Below, one piece after another: positions 17,052 to 26,084 of a stretch of DNA of 64,000 bases; positions within the stretch are counted from its first letter, which is position 1; each line of letters begins with the position of its first letter. The stretch comes from Grimontia sedimenti (GTDB lineage Bacteria > Pseudomonadota > Gammaproteobacteria > Enterobacterales > Vibrionaceae): the NCBI RefSeq assembly GCF_011045095.1, contig NZ_JAALDL010000008.1:142741-206740 (forward strand), given 5' to 3'. The position numbers and the translations under genes were made by a program. The notes beneath the pieces were generated by a model, which had not been told where the DNA came from, did no database searches, and was given only the letters and a program-made list of their open reading frames with translations.

Positions 17052-17248
17052 TCCTCCTCTCTCAATTCTGTCCTCAAACAATCAGGTTTTTGCCTGATGT
17101 TTCTGCTGCCCAAGACCAAGATAAATCTAGCCAAACTCCGTTACGGCTTCGAAGCCAAGGCAGAATTTCGAAAATAGTCACCCAAATATGTGGTTTAGCG
17201 AATGGGGGAAACACTATCAGCCCATACTTCTCTTGTTATGCCTGTCCT
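16467..17248 (+). repeat. Tandem duplication, left copy (transposase 3' half plus flank)
   Basis: This 782-base block, from GAAACGTGGCGAG to TTATGCCTGTCCT, recurs at 17331-18109 with high identity. It covers the C-terminal 195 codons of the transposase and about 200 bases downstream. Confidence 0.8.
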
Positions 17249-17322
17249 CATAGTTTACATGCCTGTCCTCATAGTTTACATGCCTGTCCTCATAGTTTAC
17301 ATGCCTGTCCTCATAGTTTACA
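17239..17322 (+). repeat. Four perfect tandem copies of a 21-bp repeat
   Basis: The unit TGCCTGTCCTCATAGTTTAC+A occurs at 17239, 17260, 17281 and 17302 without mismatch. The first ten bases are the REP-like TGCCTGTCCT found at both edges of the transposase region. The array is a multiple of three bases and open in one frame (ACPHSLH x4), but there is no evidence that it is translated. Confidence 0.9.
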
Positions 17323-17330
17323 TAGTCTCA

Positions 17331-17914
17331 GAAACGTGGCGAGCACGCTTAACCTCTATCAGCTGTTTATGCGCTTGCTAAATCAATATATTGCCGCGGA
17401 AGCAAACCGTGAAGACCAGTGCACTGGTCACTTCTGGGAAGGGCGTTTTAAGAGCCAAGCATTGTTGGATGAAAAGGCGCTGGCTGCCGCGATGGCCTAT
17501 GTTGACCTCAACCCAATACGCGCTGATATCTCCGATTCGCCTGAGTCCTCTGAGTACACGTCGGTCAAAGCCCGAATTGAAGCACTGAGAAATGACCAGG
17601 CGAATGCTGAAGGCTTACATGTTTTCACGGGATATCTGCGTAAAGACCAGCCAGACGGTATCCCCTTTCGGTTTTTGGACTATCTGGAGTTGGTTGAATG
17701 GACGGGCAGGCAAGTTCGTGATGATAAGCGTGGGCAGATAGATGCTAAATTACCGCCGTTACTGGAACGCCTTGGTATAGAGCCGTCCCTTTGGCTAAGA
17801 ACAACCTCAAACATCGAAGCTGGCAATATGGTGGGGACGGACAACGCCATAAAAGCAGCATTACCGCTTCTTCAGTGCCAAAGAGTCTCAGGAGTACGCT
17901 TACCTGACAGCTAA
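17331..17914 (+). pseudogene. 5'-truncated duplicate of the RAYT transposase
   Basis: The sequence matches codons from about 127 to the end of the gene at 16089, but lacks the N-terminal half with the HUH histidines. It also has a 1-base loss near 17362 (ATCAGCTGTTTATG against ATCAGTTGGTTTATG), so the start of the copy is in a different frame from the rest. It cannot encode an active transposase. The stop codon and the 3' flank are conserved with the full copy, showing a segmental tandem duplication rather than independent insertion. Confidence 0.85.
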
Positions 17915-18109
17915 ACACTTATTTCTCCTTCCTTTTGATAATCAGGCCTGTGTCTGATGTTTCTGCTGCCTAAGACCAAGATAAATCTAGCCAAACTCCG
18001 TTAAGGCTTCGAAGCTTAGGCTGAATTTCGTAAATAGCTGCCTAAATATGTGGTTTACCGAATGGGGGAAACACTATTTGCTCATATTTTTCGTTTTATG
18101 CCTGTCCTG
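17331..18109 (+). repeat. Tandem duplication, right copy
   Basis: Counterpart of 16467-17248. It ends in TTATGCCTGTCCT exactly where the left copy runs into the 21-bp array. Confidence 0.8.
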
Positions 18110-18115
18110 CTAAAA

Positions 18116-18196
18116 CTATTTGTCTTCTGCAGATTCGGCTTCAGGGATACCTTGGGGAAGTAGCAATAATACAAGGGCTGCCGCTTTTGTTTTCAT
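18116..18196 (-). CDS. Candidate 26-residue exported peptide or truncated gene start
   Basis: ATG 18196 is preceded by GAAAGGTCAAT and opens a signal-peptide-like sequence (MKTKAAALVLLLLPQG) followed by an acidic tail and a TAG. The stop lies beside the REP-like TGCCTGTCCTGC at the end of the duplicated transposase block. It may be a secreted micro-peptide, or the start of an older exported protein cut off by the duplication. Coding status is unproven. Confidence 0.35.
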   Translation of the reverse strand: MKTKAAALVLLLLPQGIPEAESAEDK

Positions 18197-18197
18197 A

Positions 18198-18506
18198 TTG
18201 ACCTTTCGACTGTTTGGCAGCCCAAACTTTGCAGACGTTTTATCTTGCATTCAAAGCCAGCTTCTCACACAGCGATGTATTAAATCTAACCTAGACATCC
18301 ACTACTCATCTGTTGCTTTATCAAGAAGATGTGCAAGCCTCGCTTTGCAAGTCACCCAGAAATTTGTGGGAAAACAGTATCCGGTTGCGAACCATGAATC
18401 ACCTAGGTATGGAGAGCATCTCCTTACAATATGCTCTCACTGCTAAAGTTAAATGAGTAGTACGTTGTTCCTTACCAAAGCACTGTCGCTCAACGAGGAT
18501 GATAAG
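18198..18506. other. Intergenic stretch between transposase duplicate and 18507 gene
   Basis: No convincing gene. An imperfect palindrome GAGAGCAT...ATGCTCTC lies at about 18412-18439. The in-frame extension of the next gene up to ATG 18453 looks unlike a signal peptide and is not accepted as coding. Confidence 0.4.
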
Positions 18507-18971
18507 ATGTTAAAGCTCGTTTTTCTTCTGTTCGCTCTCCCACTATTCGTTTTCGCCAGCTCAGAACTACCTGCCATTACTGAAGCTAAGCCAATCCTCA
18601 CTATAGAGCAGAAACAGCTTAGAGCTAGTTTTCTCGGGGAGTGGGAATCACTTCAAAACACGGAGGGCGGCAACATCAGAAGGACTCATTTAACGAGAAG
18701 TGCCGATGGAAGATATGTAGTCAGGTTTGAATTTTCCAACCACGATGGAGATATCGTCAATGAAACGACTGAATACGGAGATTGGGGAGTATCTGGTGAC
18801 ATCTATTTTACGATCTTTAAAGGGTGGCTGAAAAATGGGACAGCGACGCCTTCCGATCCCTACGATGCCTACAACTATGATGCGTACAAAATCTTGAGGG
18901 TAACTGAAAATACACTGGTTATTAAAAACCTGACGTCGGGAAACAAGTTCTATTACAAGAGATTGCGCTAG
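18507..18971 (+). CDS. Small exported protein of unknown function
   Basis: A 154-residue protein. ATG 18507 is preferred over 18453 because it is preceded by CGAGG (18494-18498) and directly begins a signal peptide (LKLVFLLFALPLFVFASS). The mature part contains FLGEWESL near its start and alternating strands (RYVVRFEFSN, DIYFTIFKGW, NTLVIKNLTSGNKFYYKRL), a layout like lipocalin/'DUF-type' secreted beta-barrel domains that test for a residue change over the product. I do not recognise a named family. A bidirectional terminator follows. Confidence 0.7.
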   Translation: MLKLVFLLFALPLFVFASSELPAITEAKPILTIEQKQLRASFLGEWESLQNTEGGNIRRTHLTRSADGRYVVRFEFSNHDGDIVNETTEYGDWGVSGDIYFTIFKGWLKNGTATPSDPYDAYNYDAYKILRVTENTLVIKNLTSGNKFYYKRLR

Positions 18972-19003
18972 CGTCGAGCCTTTTTAGTTAAACAACAAAA
19001 GAG

Positions 19004-19031
19004 AAAAAGCAGGATTCTCCCTGCTTTTTTC
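19004..19031. terminator. Bidirectional terminator
   Basis: AAAAAGCAGG-loop-CCTGCTTTTTT. It serves the 18507 gene on + and the RND operon on -, where TTTTTCTCTTTTG follows the stem. Confidence 0.85.
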
Positions 19032-19050
19032 AATCCAATACTAAGCCTTG

Positions 19051-22000
19051 CTAACTCGGATATGCATGCTCCTCGTTCACCTCATCCACATCTTCATCAA
19101 GCTCTCCTTCATGGTATCTGTGACCGCCTGAAATGTAGGTATAAACCACAGGGAGCACGAACAGGGTAAACAGGGTACCGACTGCCAGCCCTGCCACAAT
19201 CACTAAGCCGATGTTGTAGCGGGATGCGGCACCTGCGCCTGTTGCAAATAACAAAGGAATCAAACCCGCAATCATCGCGGAGGTGGTCATCAGAATTGGG
19301 CGAAGGCGAACGGTGGCGGCTTCCACAATCGCGTCTTGCTTGGAAACCCCTTTCATCACTTGTTCCTCTTTAGCGACTTCACACATCAAGATGCCGTGCT
19401 TGGTGATCAGTCCGACCAAGGTAATCAAGCCAACCTGAGAGTAGATGTTCATCGAGGTTGCGCCTGAGATATGCGTCCACCCAAGGGCGATTAACGCACC
19501 GCTAATGGCAAGCGGCACGGTAAACATAATGACCAATGGGTCGCGGACACTTTCAAACTGACTCGCGAGCACAAGGAAGATAATCGCCAAGGCGAGGGCA
19601 AAAGTCAGGTAGAGAGAGCTGCCTTCTTCCACGAACTGGCGGGCTTCTCCCATAAAGGAGTAGGTGTAGCCTTGCGGCAAGTCGGTGGTTGCCAACTGTT
19701 CGAAGAAGGCAATCGCATCGCCCATAGCAACATTCGGTGCAGGCACGGCTTCAACGGAAATGGAGTTCATCTGGTTGTAGTGAGGCAAGGATCTCGCTTG
19801 TCCATTCACGGTAAAGCTCACCAAACTTGATAGCGGGATGGCTTCGCCATTTTGCGCATTCACATAGAACTGCGAAATCAAATGAGGGTTGGCGCGGTAA
19901 ACCCGCTCCACTTCGGGAATCACTTCATACGAACGGCCATCAATGTTGACGCGGTTGATGTAGCCGCCGCTCATCATGGTGCCGAGTGTAGCGCCAATCG
20001 CCTGCATGGTCACGCCATACGCGCCTGCTGCTTCTCGGTCGATTTTGAGCTGCACCAGGCCGGAATCGTATTTCAGGTTGACGTCGGTATACACAAACAA
20101 CGGGCTGGCTTTGGCTTTCTCCAGAATCTTGTTGCCGACAGCGTAAAGCGTTTCGAAATCTGCGGGGCTGGTGATCACAAACTGGATTGGCAAGCCGCCA
20201 GACGCGCCGGGTAACGAGGGCATTTGGTAAGCCGTGGCGTTGATGCCGGGAAGTTTCTTCGCCTCTGCGTTGATATTGGCTGAGACTTCTTTCTGGCTGA
20301 GCGTCCGCTCTGTCCAGGGAATTAATGGGCCAATGGCGATGCCCTGGCTACTCGTTGGCACGCCAATCATTGCCAGTGAAGCTTCGGCCTGCGGCTGCTT
20401 GGCGATGATGTTGGAAATCAGCTCCATGTTGGCCTGAATGTAGTCATTGTTGGAGGTGGAAGGCGTGCTGCCAATCACCACCACCACGCCTTGATCTTCA
20501 TCCGGCGCGAGCTGTGAAGGAATGAATTTGAATATCACCGGCAGCGAAGCAAACACCACAATGGCAAAGATGACGACGACGCGTTTGTGGTCAAGCACGG
20601 CAAGAAGCGCATGGTGATACCGCTTGGTGAGGCCACCGAGTACCCGTTCAACGGTTTCTTCAAACTTACTCGGATGAGTGTGTGGTTTGAGCATCTTCGA
20701 GCACATCATGGGTGACAGAGTGAGTGCGACAAATCCTGAGATAAACACCGAGCATGCCAGCGTTAACGCGAACTCTTTGAACAGCGAGCCTGTCACGCCG
20801 CCCATCAAGGCGATGGGCGCGTAAACCGCTGCCAGAGTGATCGTCATTGAGATAACCGGAACCGCAATTTCCCGCGTGGCTTCAATGGCGGCTTTAAAAG
20901 GCTTGGTGCCCATCTTGATATGACGGTCGACGTTTTCCACCACCACGATAGCGTCATCTACCACCAAGCCAATCGCCAATACCATGGCGAGCAGTGTCAT
21001 CAGGTTTAAGGTGAAGCCAAAGGCTTGCATCACGACCATGACGCCAATCAGTGACAGCGGAATAGTGACAATAGGGATCACTACAGCGCGGAAAGAACCA
21101 AGAAACAGGAGTATCACCACGATAACGATGACGGCGGCTTCAGCGATGGTTTTGACGACTTCATTGATGGAGTCAGTGATCGCCAAGGTGGAATCGTAAA
21201 GCACACTGGCTTCGATGGTGGAAGGCAGGTTTTTCTGGATGGATTCGAACAACACGCGAATGCCAGCTGCCACATCCAATGGGTTTGCGGTTGGTGTGGC
21301 ATTGATGCCGATGATCACCGCTTCACGGCCATTAGCCAGTGCGCGCGAGCTGTCGCTGCTTTTACTGAGGTTGACCTCCGCCACATCGCGAAGCTGCACC
21401 ACCTGACCCTTATAGCTTTTGATCACCAGATTCTTCAGGCCTTCAACCGTGTCGACTTGGCTATCAATGGTGCTGTTGAGCACGGTGAAGTAGCTTTTGA
21501 ATTGACCAACCGCGGACTGGTAGTTGTTCTGTTGCAAAATGCCGACAAGATCAGAGGTCGAGAGATCGTACTGCCCCAGCTTCTCCGGATCAGGCCAGAT
21601 GCGCAGGGCAAATGGCGAGCCGCCCATCATGGTGATATTGGAAACGCCATTGACCGTCGAAAGCTGCGGATTGACCACCCGCTCGAGATAATCGGCGATT
21701 TGGCTTGAATTCAGGTCACCACTGAAAAACGAGATATACATGATGGAGGTTGTGGAGCCCGTCGAAGAGGTAACAGAAGGGTTATAGGCCTCTTTGGGTA
21801 GCTGGTTGGTGACGGAATTTATCTGCGAAAGCACGTTTGCCAGTGCGGCTTCCGGATTGGTGTTCAGCATCATGTTCAGGGTAATGCTCGACGATCCGAG
21901 TTGGCTGGCAGAGGTCATAAAGTCGAGGTTATCCACTTGTGACAAGGCTTGTTCAAGTGGCTGTGTGATAAAGCCTTCCACCAGTTCAGCATCGGCACCG

Positions 22001-22155
22001 GGATAGGGCGTAGTAACGGTGATCACCGTATTGGTCATGTCAGGGTATTGCCGAACCTGCAAATCTTTCATGGCGTTGAGGCCAAGTAAGAGCAGCAGAA
22101 CACTTAATGATGCCGCCATGACCGGGCGATGGATGAATATGTCTGTGAAGCTCAT
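19051..22155 (-). CDS. RND multidrug efflux permease (AcrB/MexB type)
   Basis: A complete 1034-residue proton-driven drug exporter of the hydrophobe/amphiphile RND family. The N-terminus SFTDIFIHRPVMA is typical. TM4 carries the proton-relay aspartates in GLVVDDAIVVVENVDRH, and the second half shows LTFALALAIIFLVLASQFES, then GLITLVGLITKHGILM and RLRPILMTTSAMIAGLIPL. Two large periplasmic loops have the porter-domain pattern. The C-terminus is acidic. The gene lies 10 bases downstream of the membrane fusion protein gene, so they form an operon resembling vexGH of Vibrio. No TolC gene is adjacent; an unlinked TolC or the LapE-like channel further along would be needed. Substrates unknown. Confidence 0.92.
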   Translation of the reverse strand: MSFTDIFIHRPVMAASLSVLLLLLGLNAMKDLQVRQYPDMTNTVITVTTPYPGADAELVEGFITQPLEQALSQVDNLDFMTSASQLGSSSITLNMMLNTNPEAALANVLSQINSVTNQLPKEAYNPSVTSSTGSTTSIMYISFFSGDLNSSQIADYLERVVNPQLSTVNGVSNITMMGGSPFALRIWPDPEKLGQYDLSTSDLVGILQQNNYQSAVGQFKSYFTVLNSTIDSQVDTVEGLKNLVIKSYKGQVVQLRDVAEVNLSKSSDSSRALANGREAVIIGINATPTANPLDVAAGIRVLFESIQKNLPSTIEASVLYDSTLAITDSINEVVKTIAEAAVIVIVVILLFLGSFRAVVIPIVTIPLSLIGVMVVMQAFGFTLNLMTLLAMVLAIGLVVDDAIVVVENVDRHIKMGTKPFKAAIEATREIAVPVISMTITLAAVYAPIALMGGVTGSLFKEFALTLACSVFISGFVALTLSPMMCSKMLKPHTHPSKFEETVERVLGGLTKRYHHALLAVLDHKRVVVIFAIVVFASLPVIFKFIPSQLAPDEDQGVVVVIGSTPSTSNNDYIQANMELISNIIAKQPQAEASLAMIGVPTSSQGIAIGPLIPWTERTLSQKEVSANINAEAKKLPGINATAYQMPSLPGASGGLPIQFVITSPADFETLYAVGNKILEKAKASPLFVYTDVNLKYDSGLVQLKIDREAAGAYGVTMQAIGATLGTMMSGGYINRVNIDGRSYEVIPEVERVYRANPHLISQFYVNAQNGEAIPLSSLVSFTVNGQARSLPHYNQMNSISVEAVPAPNVAMGDAIAFFEQLATTDLPQGYTYSFMGEARQFVEEGSSLYLTFALALAIIFLVLASQFESVRDPLVIMFTVPLAISGALIALGWTHISGATSMNIYSQVGLITLVGLITKHGILMCEVAKEEQVMKGVSKQDAIVEAATVRLRPILMTTSAMIAGLIPLLFATGAGAASRYNIGLVIVAGLAVGTLFTLFVLPVVYTYISGGHRYHEGELDEDVDEVNEEHAYPS

Positions 22156-22165
22156 AATTTGTTCC

Positions 22166-23269
22166 TCACAGTTGCGGCATGCTGTCTAGTGTCGAAATCG
22201 GGTTGTCGACGATATTCACCTTGGTATTGTTGCCGAGGTTCAGAATGCCAGTCGTGACCACTTGCTCATCAAACTTCAAATCCCCTTTTACCAAGGCGAA
22301 GTTGCCATCCCGTTGCAGCACTTCAACCGTGACCTGCCGAACGCGGGTTTCATCGTCTTTCTTTTCTGCCACAAACACAGAGTTCCCGTAGAGGGCGAAG
22401 ACGATAGCGGTTTGCGGCACAACCACCTGATTATCCAAATCAGACAGCGCGACATTCACAGCGGCGAACATCCCACCGCGCAGGGTTTTGTCTTCGTTGG
22501 GCAGCTCTGCCTGCACCATCACCAGTCCAGTTTGGTCACTGACCACAGGCTGAATGGCGTTGATCTTCCCTTTGTATTCACGACCTGGAAACGCTTCGAC
22601 GGTTAGGGAAATGGCTTGTCCAACAGAAAGCTTACCAATCTCTGCCTGCGGCACGCTGAAACGAACCCGCATGACGGAAAGATCGTCGAGCCGGACAATG
22701 TCTGTGCCAGCAGAAACATATTGACCCAGATTGATATTGCGAATGCCGAGTACACCGCTGAATGGCGCTTTGATTTCCCGCTGATTAATGGTGGCTTGCA
22801 GGCTTTCAATATTTGCCTGCATGGCTTCGTACTTGGATTGTGCCGCCTCGACGCTTTGTTCCGAGACAGAACGTTCCTGATAGAGCTTGCGCAAGCGGTT
22901 GTAGTCATCCCGAACGGAAGGCAGTTGTACTTGCTGTGCTTTTAGCTGCGCTTTCTGAACGGAGGAATCAAGGCTCACTAGCACAGTGCCACTTTCCACG
23001 TTGGCGCCGTTTTCGAAGTTGATGGCGGTGACAATACCCGCCACTTCATTTGAGACAGAGACGCCTTGGTTGGGCTCGATAAAGCCGATGGCTTTGATGC
23101 CTTGTGGCCAGACCGTTGGCGTGAGCTTCTCAACCGTGACCGGATAAACCGGTTCAGGCAGGTTAGCCAGTGTGGTCTCAATCTTTTTATTCACAAAGAG
23201 GTTAAAGCCAATCACGGTGCCAAAGGCTAGAACCGCGATAACCACCATTCCAATAAACCATTTACTCAT
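22166..23269 (-). CDS. RND efflux membrane fusion protein (HlyD/AcrA family)
   Basis: A 367-residue periplasmic adaptor. One N-terminal anchor helix (WFIGMVVIAVLAFGTVIGFNLFV) has no lipobox, so it is anchored by a helix. Then come the barrel-sandwich half-motif (GFIEPNQGVSVSNEVAGIVTAINFENGANVESGTVLVSLDSS), a coiled-coil hairpin at about 105-165 with the second lipoyl half (IKAPFSGVLGIRNINLGQYVSAGTDIV), and the beta-barrel and membrane-proximal domains (FPGREYKGKINAIQP, GMFAAVNV). It is first in the operon with the permease. The upstream 300 bases carry its promoter. Confidence 0.92.
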   Translation of the reverse strand: MSKWFIGMVVIAVLAFGTVIGFNLFVNKKIETTLANLPEPVYPVTVEKLTPTVWPQGIKAIGFIEPNQGVSVSNEVAGIVTAINFENGANVESGTVLVSLDSSVQKAQLKAQQVQLPSVRDDYNRLRKLYQERSVSEQSVEAAQSKYEAMQANIESLQATINQREIKAPFSGVLGIRNINLGQYVSAGTDIVRLDDLSVMRVRFSVPQAEIGKLSVGQAISLTVEAFPGREYKGKINAIQPVVSDQTGLVMVQAELPNEDKTLRGGMFAAVNVALSDLDNQVVVPQTAIVFALYGNSVFVAEKKDDETRVRQVTVEVLQRDGNFALVKGDLKFDEQVVTTGILNLGNNTKVNIVDNPISTLDSMPQL

Positions 23270-23531
23270 GCGTGGATCTCCCCGGCGACATGTTGCGGCT
23301 TGGTGTTGTTTCAGCGAAATAGGGCAGCGTCGCCAAAACTGGCGAAAAGAGAGGAAGAAGGGCGTGCATTGGCATGTTTGAAATGCCGGAAACCTTTAGG
23401 TGAACAGCGTACCGCTTCATGCAGACTCACTTTAAACAGCGACGAATGCGGAAAGTATTATGCAACCTGTGATACTGCCGTGTTTATAAGTTGGGACAGA
23501 ACGAAGTTCTTAGTAAATGAGTGAGGTAATT
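23270..23531. other. Promoter region of the efflux operon
   Basis: About 260 bases between the adaptor start and the terminator of the binding-protein gene. TATAAGTTGGGACAGAAC-like AT-rich segments are present, but no operator palindrome could be singled out. No regulator gene is adjacent to the efflux operon. Confidence 0.35.
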
Positions 23532-23561
23532 AAAAAAGGGAGGCGAATGCCTCCCTTTGAG
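23532..23561 (-). terminator. Terminator after the betaine-type binding protein gene
   Basis: Read on the - strand, AAAGGGAGGC-ATTC-GCCTCCCTTT is followed by TTTAATT. Confidence 0.85.
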
Positions 23562-23576
23562 ATAATGAATGGGCGG

Positions 23577-24563
23577 TTACATCGCAGCTTTGACTTTCTC
23601 AGCGACGTCTGCCGGTACCCATTGGGTCCAAACTTGCGGGTAGGATTCGAGGAATTCAAATGCAGCGATTTCGCCGTCTGCCTGATTTTCTTCCATCCAC
23701 GCCATCATGGCGCTCATGTCTGCATTCGAATATGCACGGTTGCTGATGTAGTGATATGCGGCTGGGGATTCCGTCGCAAAGCTTTCTGTCGTGATGGTGT
23801 TCACGGCAGATGGTGGGTACGCGGTCACTTTCGGATCGGTACAGTCAACTTGAGTAATACAGCTTTCGTAGTGCGCGGAATCTGCCGGCACACCGAAATC
23901 GACTTTCACCATGTCATAGCGACCCAGAACAGGTGTTGGTGACCAGTAGTAACCAAACCATGCGTTCTCGCGATCGTTTGCGCGGGCAATTGAACCTGCC
24001 AGCGCAGCACCAGAGCCAGGGTCAATCATTTCAAAGCCAGCTTCTTCAAGGCCAAGGGCATCAAAAAGGTGACCTGCAGTGATCTGGCATGTCCAACCAG
24101 CAGGGCAGGTCATAAAGCCTGATTTGGAATCATCTTCAGGATGAGGGAATAGCTTGGCGTTGGCCTTGATGCCCTCAATCGTTGCCAGCTCTGGGTTTTT
24201 GTCGACCATGTATTTCGGTACCCAGAAGCCTTCTTCACCGCCTTCTGCAAACGCAGGGCCAGCAAAGCGCAGTTTCTTCGCATCAACGCCTTTTTGCAGC
24301 ATCTCTTTGTGAGAGTTACTCCAAAACTCCGGCGCAATATCAGGTTCGCCTTTTTCGGTCATGGATACACCGGTTGGCATGGTATCGCCGGGAACCAGTT
24401 CGGCGTTACAACCATATCCGTTTTCCAGAATGAACTGATCCACATGTGCCATCAGAGTAGCAGAGTTCCAGTTCATATCAGCGATGGTGACATCACCACA
24501 CTCATCAGCAGAAGCAAAGGGGGAGAGCGCCAGAAGCGCAAAAGGTAAGTAGCGGGATTGCAT
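23577..24563 (-). CDS. OpuAC/ProX-type substrate-binding protein, orphan
   Basis: A 328-residue periplasmic binding protein of the glycine betaine/choline/proline group. ATG 24563 is chosen because GGAG stands 9 bases upstream and the signal peptide starts at once (YLPFALLALSPFASA); the frame extends further up but not with a sensible signal. Features: VTIADMNWNSATLMAHVDQFIL (typical ProX start), GDTMPTGVSM, APEFW, an aromatic-rich middle, and EFLESYPQVWTQWVP near the end. Eight or so cysteines, including TCPAGWTC and SCITQVDC, suggest disulfides. No ABC permease or ATPase of the ProVW type is beside it, so it either uses an unlinked transporter or acts otherwise. The ligand is inferred only from family. 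Confidence 0.8.
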   Translation of the reverse strand: MQSRYLPFALLALSPFASADECGDVTIADMNWNSATLMAHVDQFILENGYGCNAELVPGDTMPTGVSMTEKGEPDIAPEFWSNSHKEMLQKGVDAKKLRFAGPAFAEGGEEGFWVPKYMVDKNPELATIEGIKANAKLFPHPEDDSKSGFMTCPAGWTCQITAGHLFDALGLEEAGFEMIDPGSGAALAGSIARANDRENAWFGYYWSPTPVLGRYDMVKVDFGVPADSAHYESCITQVDCTDPKVTAYPPSAVNTITTESFATESPAAYHYISNRAYSNADMSAMMAWMEENQADGEIAAFEFLESYPQVWTQWVPADVAEKVKAAM

Positions 24564-24822
24564 AGAGAGCGACTCCATTTGTGACGATAGAACGTCTTTT
24601 AATAGTGGTTTCCAATTTATCAAAAGTGTTGAAAACGATATCCGAAAGATAGTGATATTCGTGACTTTTGCATCATTTCTATGAGCATGAAGTAAGTGCA
24701 ATGTTTCACAGAATCATGACGCGCTCATGATCAGCCTCTCACTCGGGCGGTCGCTTTTTGATCATTGTTAAAACCGTGTTATAGGCTCTAAAAGATTAGT
24801 GGTGTAAAGGAATGCGTAATTT

Positions 24823-25935
24823 ATGCAGCAGAGTGGGAGCAACGGAAACGCTTCGATGCCGTTCGTCAAGTTCGATAACGTGCAGAAAAGCTATGACGGC
24901 AGAAGCTTGGTGGTCAAAGGATTTGAAATGGATATCGAACAGGGAGAGTTTATTACCCTGTTAGGCCCATCAGGTTCCGGAAAATCCACTGTGTTGATGA
25001 TGATGGCGGGCTTCGAGCAGCCAACACATGGAGAGATCTACTTAAACGGTAACCCGATCAAAAAGCTGCCGCCGCATAAGCGTGGCATTGGTTTGGTATT
25101 CCAAAACTATGCGCTTTTCCCCCATATGACAGTGGAAGAGAATCTCGCATTTCCTCTACAAGTCAGAAACCTTTCTAAATCCGAAATTGAAAAGAAGGTA
25201 AAGCGCGCCTTGGATATGGTGCGTTTGTCTGATTTCGGTCATCGCCGTCCTGCGCACCTCTCAGGTGGTCAGCAGCAACGTGTTGCGGTTGCCCGTGCAT
25301 TGGTGTTTGAACCTGAGCTGGTGCTGATGGATGAACCACTGGGCGCACTGGATAAAAACCTCCGCGAAGAAATGCAGTACGAGATAAAACACATTCAGGA
25401 AGATCTCGGCGTGACCATGATTTACGTGACTCACGATCAGTCAGAAGCGCTGACCATGTCAGATCGCATTGCGGTGTTTAACGACGGTGTGGTGCAACAG
25501 TTGGCAACACCAGAAGAGCTCTACGAGCGCCCAGTTAACGCTTTTGTTGCGCAGTTTATTGGTGAGAATAACCGTCTGCGCGGCGATGTGATTTCAATGA
25601 ATGACCAAGCCTGTCAGGTGAAAATCCCCAACGGCGATATTATCACGGCCAAACCCGTGGCTGTCGGCCAGACTGGTGAGAAATCTACCCTCTCCCTCCG
25701 CCCAGAGCGCATTGTGATAAATCCAGAACAGGGCGTGCTTTCCAATATTTTCGACGCCAAGGTAGAGGAAGTGATTTACCTCGGCGATCACCTGCGTACC
25801 CGCGTCTCAGTCTGTGAGAGCGATGAATTCATTATTAAAACCCCCAATGCGGAAGGGCACCCGAACCTTCAGCGTGGCGATACCATTCGCATTGGTTGGT
25901 CTGAAGAAGATTGCAGGGCGTTGGACGCCTCGTAA
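24823..25935 (+). CDS. potA: Spermidine/putrescine-type ABC transporter ATPase (PotA-like)
   Basis: A 370-residue ATPase energising the importer encoded downstream. Walker A GPSGSGKS is at 48-55, the Q-loop is in VFQNYALFPHMTVEEN, the signature is LSGGQQQRVAVARAL, Walker B is LVLMDEPLGALD, and the switch His is in THDQSEALTMSD. The C-terminal TOBE domain (LSLRPERI, VEEVIYLGDHLRTRV) places it in the PotA/FbpC/MalK subgroup. It is followed by a binding protein and two permeases on the same strand. The 150-base gap before the binding protein may contain an extra promoter. Confidence 0.88.
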   Translation: MQQSGSNGNASMPFVKFDNVQKSYDGRSLVVKGFEMDIEQGEFITLLGPSGSGKSTVLMMMAGFEQPTHGEIYLNGNPIKKLPPHKRGIGLVFQNYALFPHMTVEENLAFPLQVRNLSKSEIEKKVKRALDMVRLSDFGHRRPAHLSGGQQQRVAVARALVFEPELVLMDEPLGALDKNLREEMQYEIKHIQEDLGVTMIYVTHDQSEALTMSDRIAVFNDGVVQQLATPEELYERPVNAFVAQFIGENNRLRGDVISMNDQACQVKIPNGDIITAKPVAVGQTGEKSTLSLRPERIVINPEQGVLSNIFDAKVEEVIYLGDHLRTRVSVCESDEFIIKTPNAEGHPNLQRGDTIRIGWSEEDCRALDAS

Positions 25936-26084
25936 GGAAACATCTAGCACAAGTGCTTTGTGCAGGGCTCGACATCTGATTTGAGTTAGTAAGGAACGCA
26001 GTTTTTCTGTCGCGGCGACGCGCAGATTTTGATTCCTGCTCATGCTCAGACGTAAACAAGCGAAAGACTTGAGGAGAAGGACAA

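Noticed and set aside
17239-17322. CRISPR-like array
   Set aside because: The units are directly adjacent with no spacers, the unit is only 21 bases, and there are no cas genes.
17090-17330. Open frame across the 21-bp array (ACPHSLH repeats) fused to the transposase duplicate
   Set aside because: The frame is open only because the unit is 21 bases; there is no RBS or sensible start, and the downstream part is a truncated, shifted transposase copy.
18120-18446. 108-codon + strand ORF
   Set aside because: No RBS, no recognisable composition of a protein and it overlaps a more plausible small - strand ORF and a palindromic intergenic stretch.
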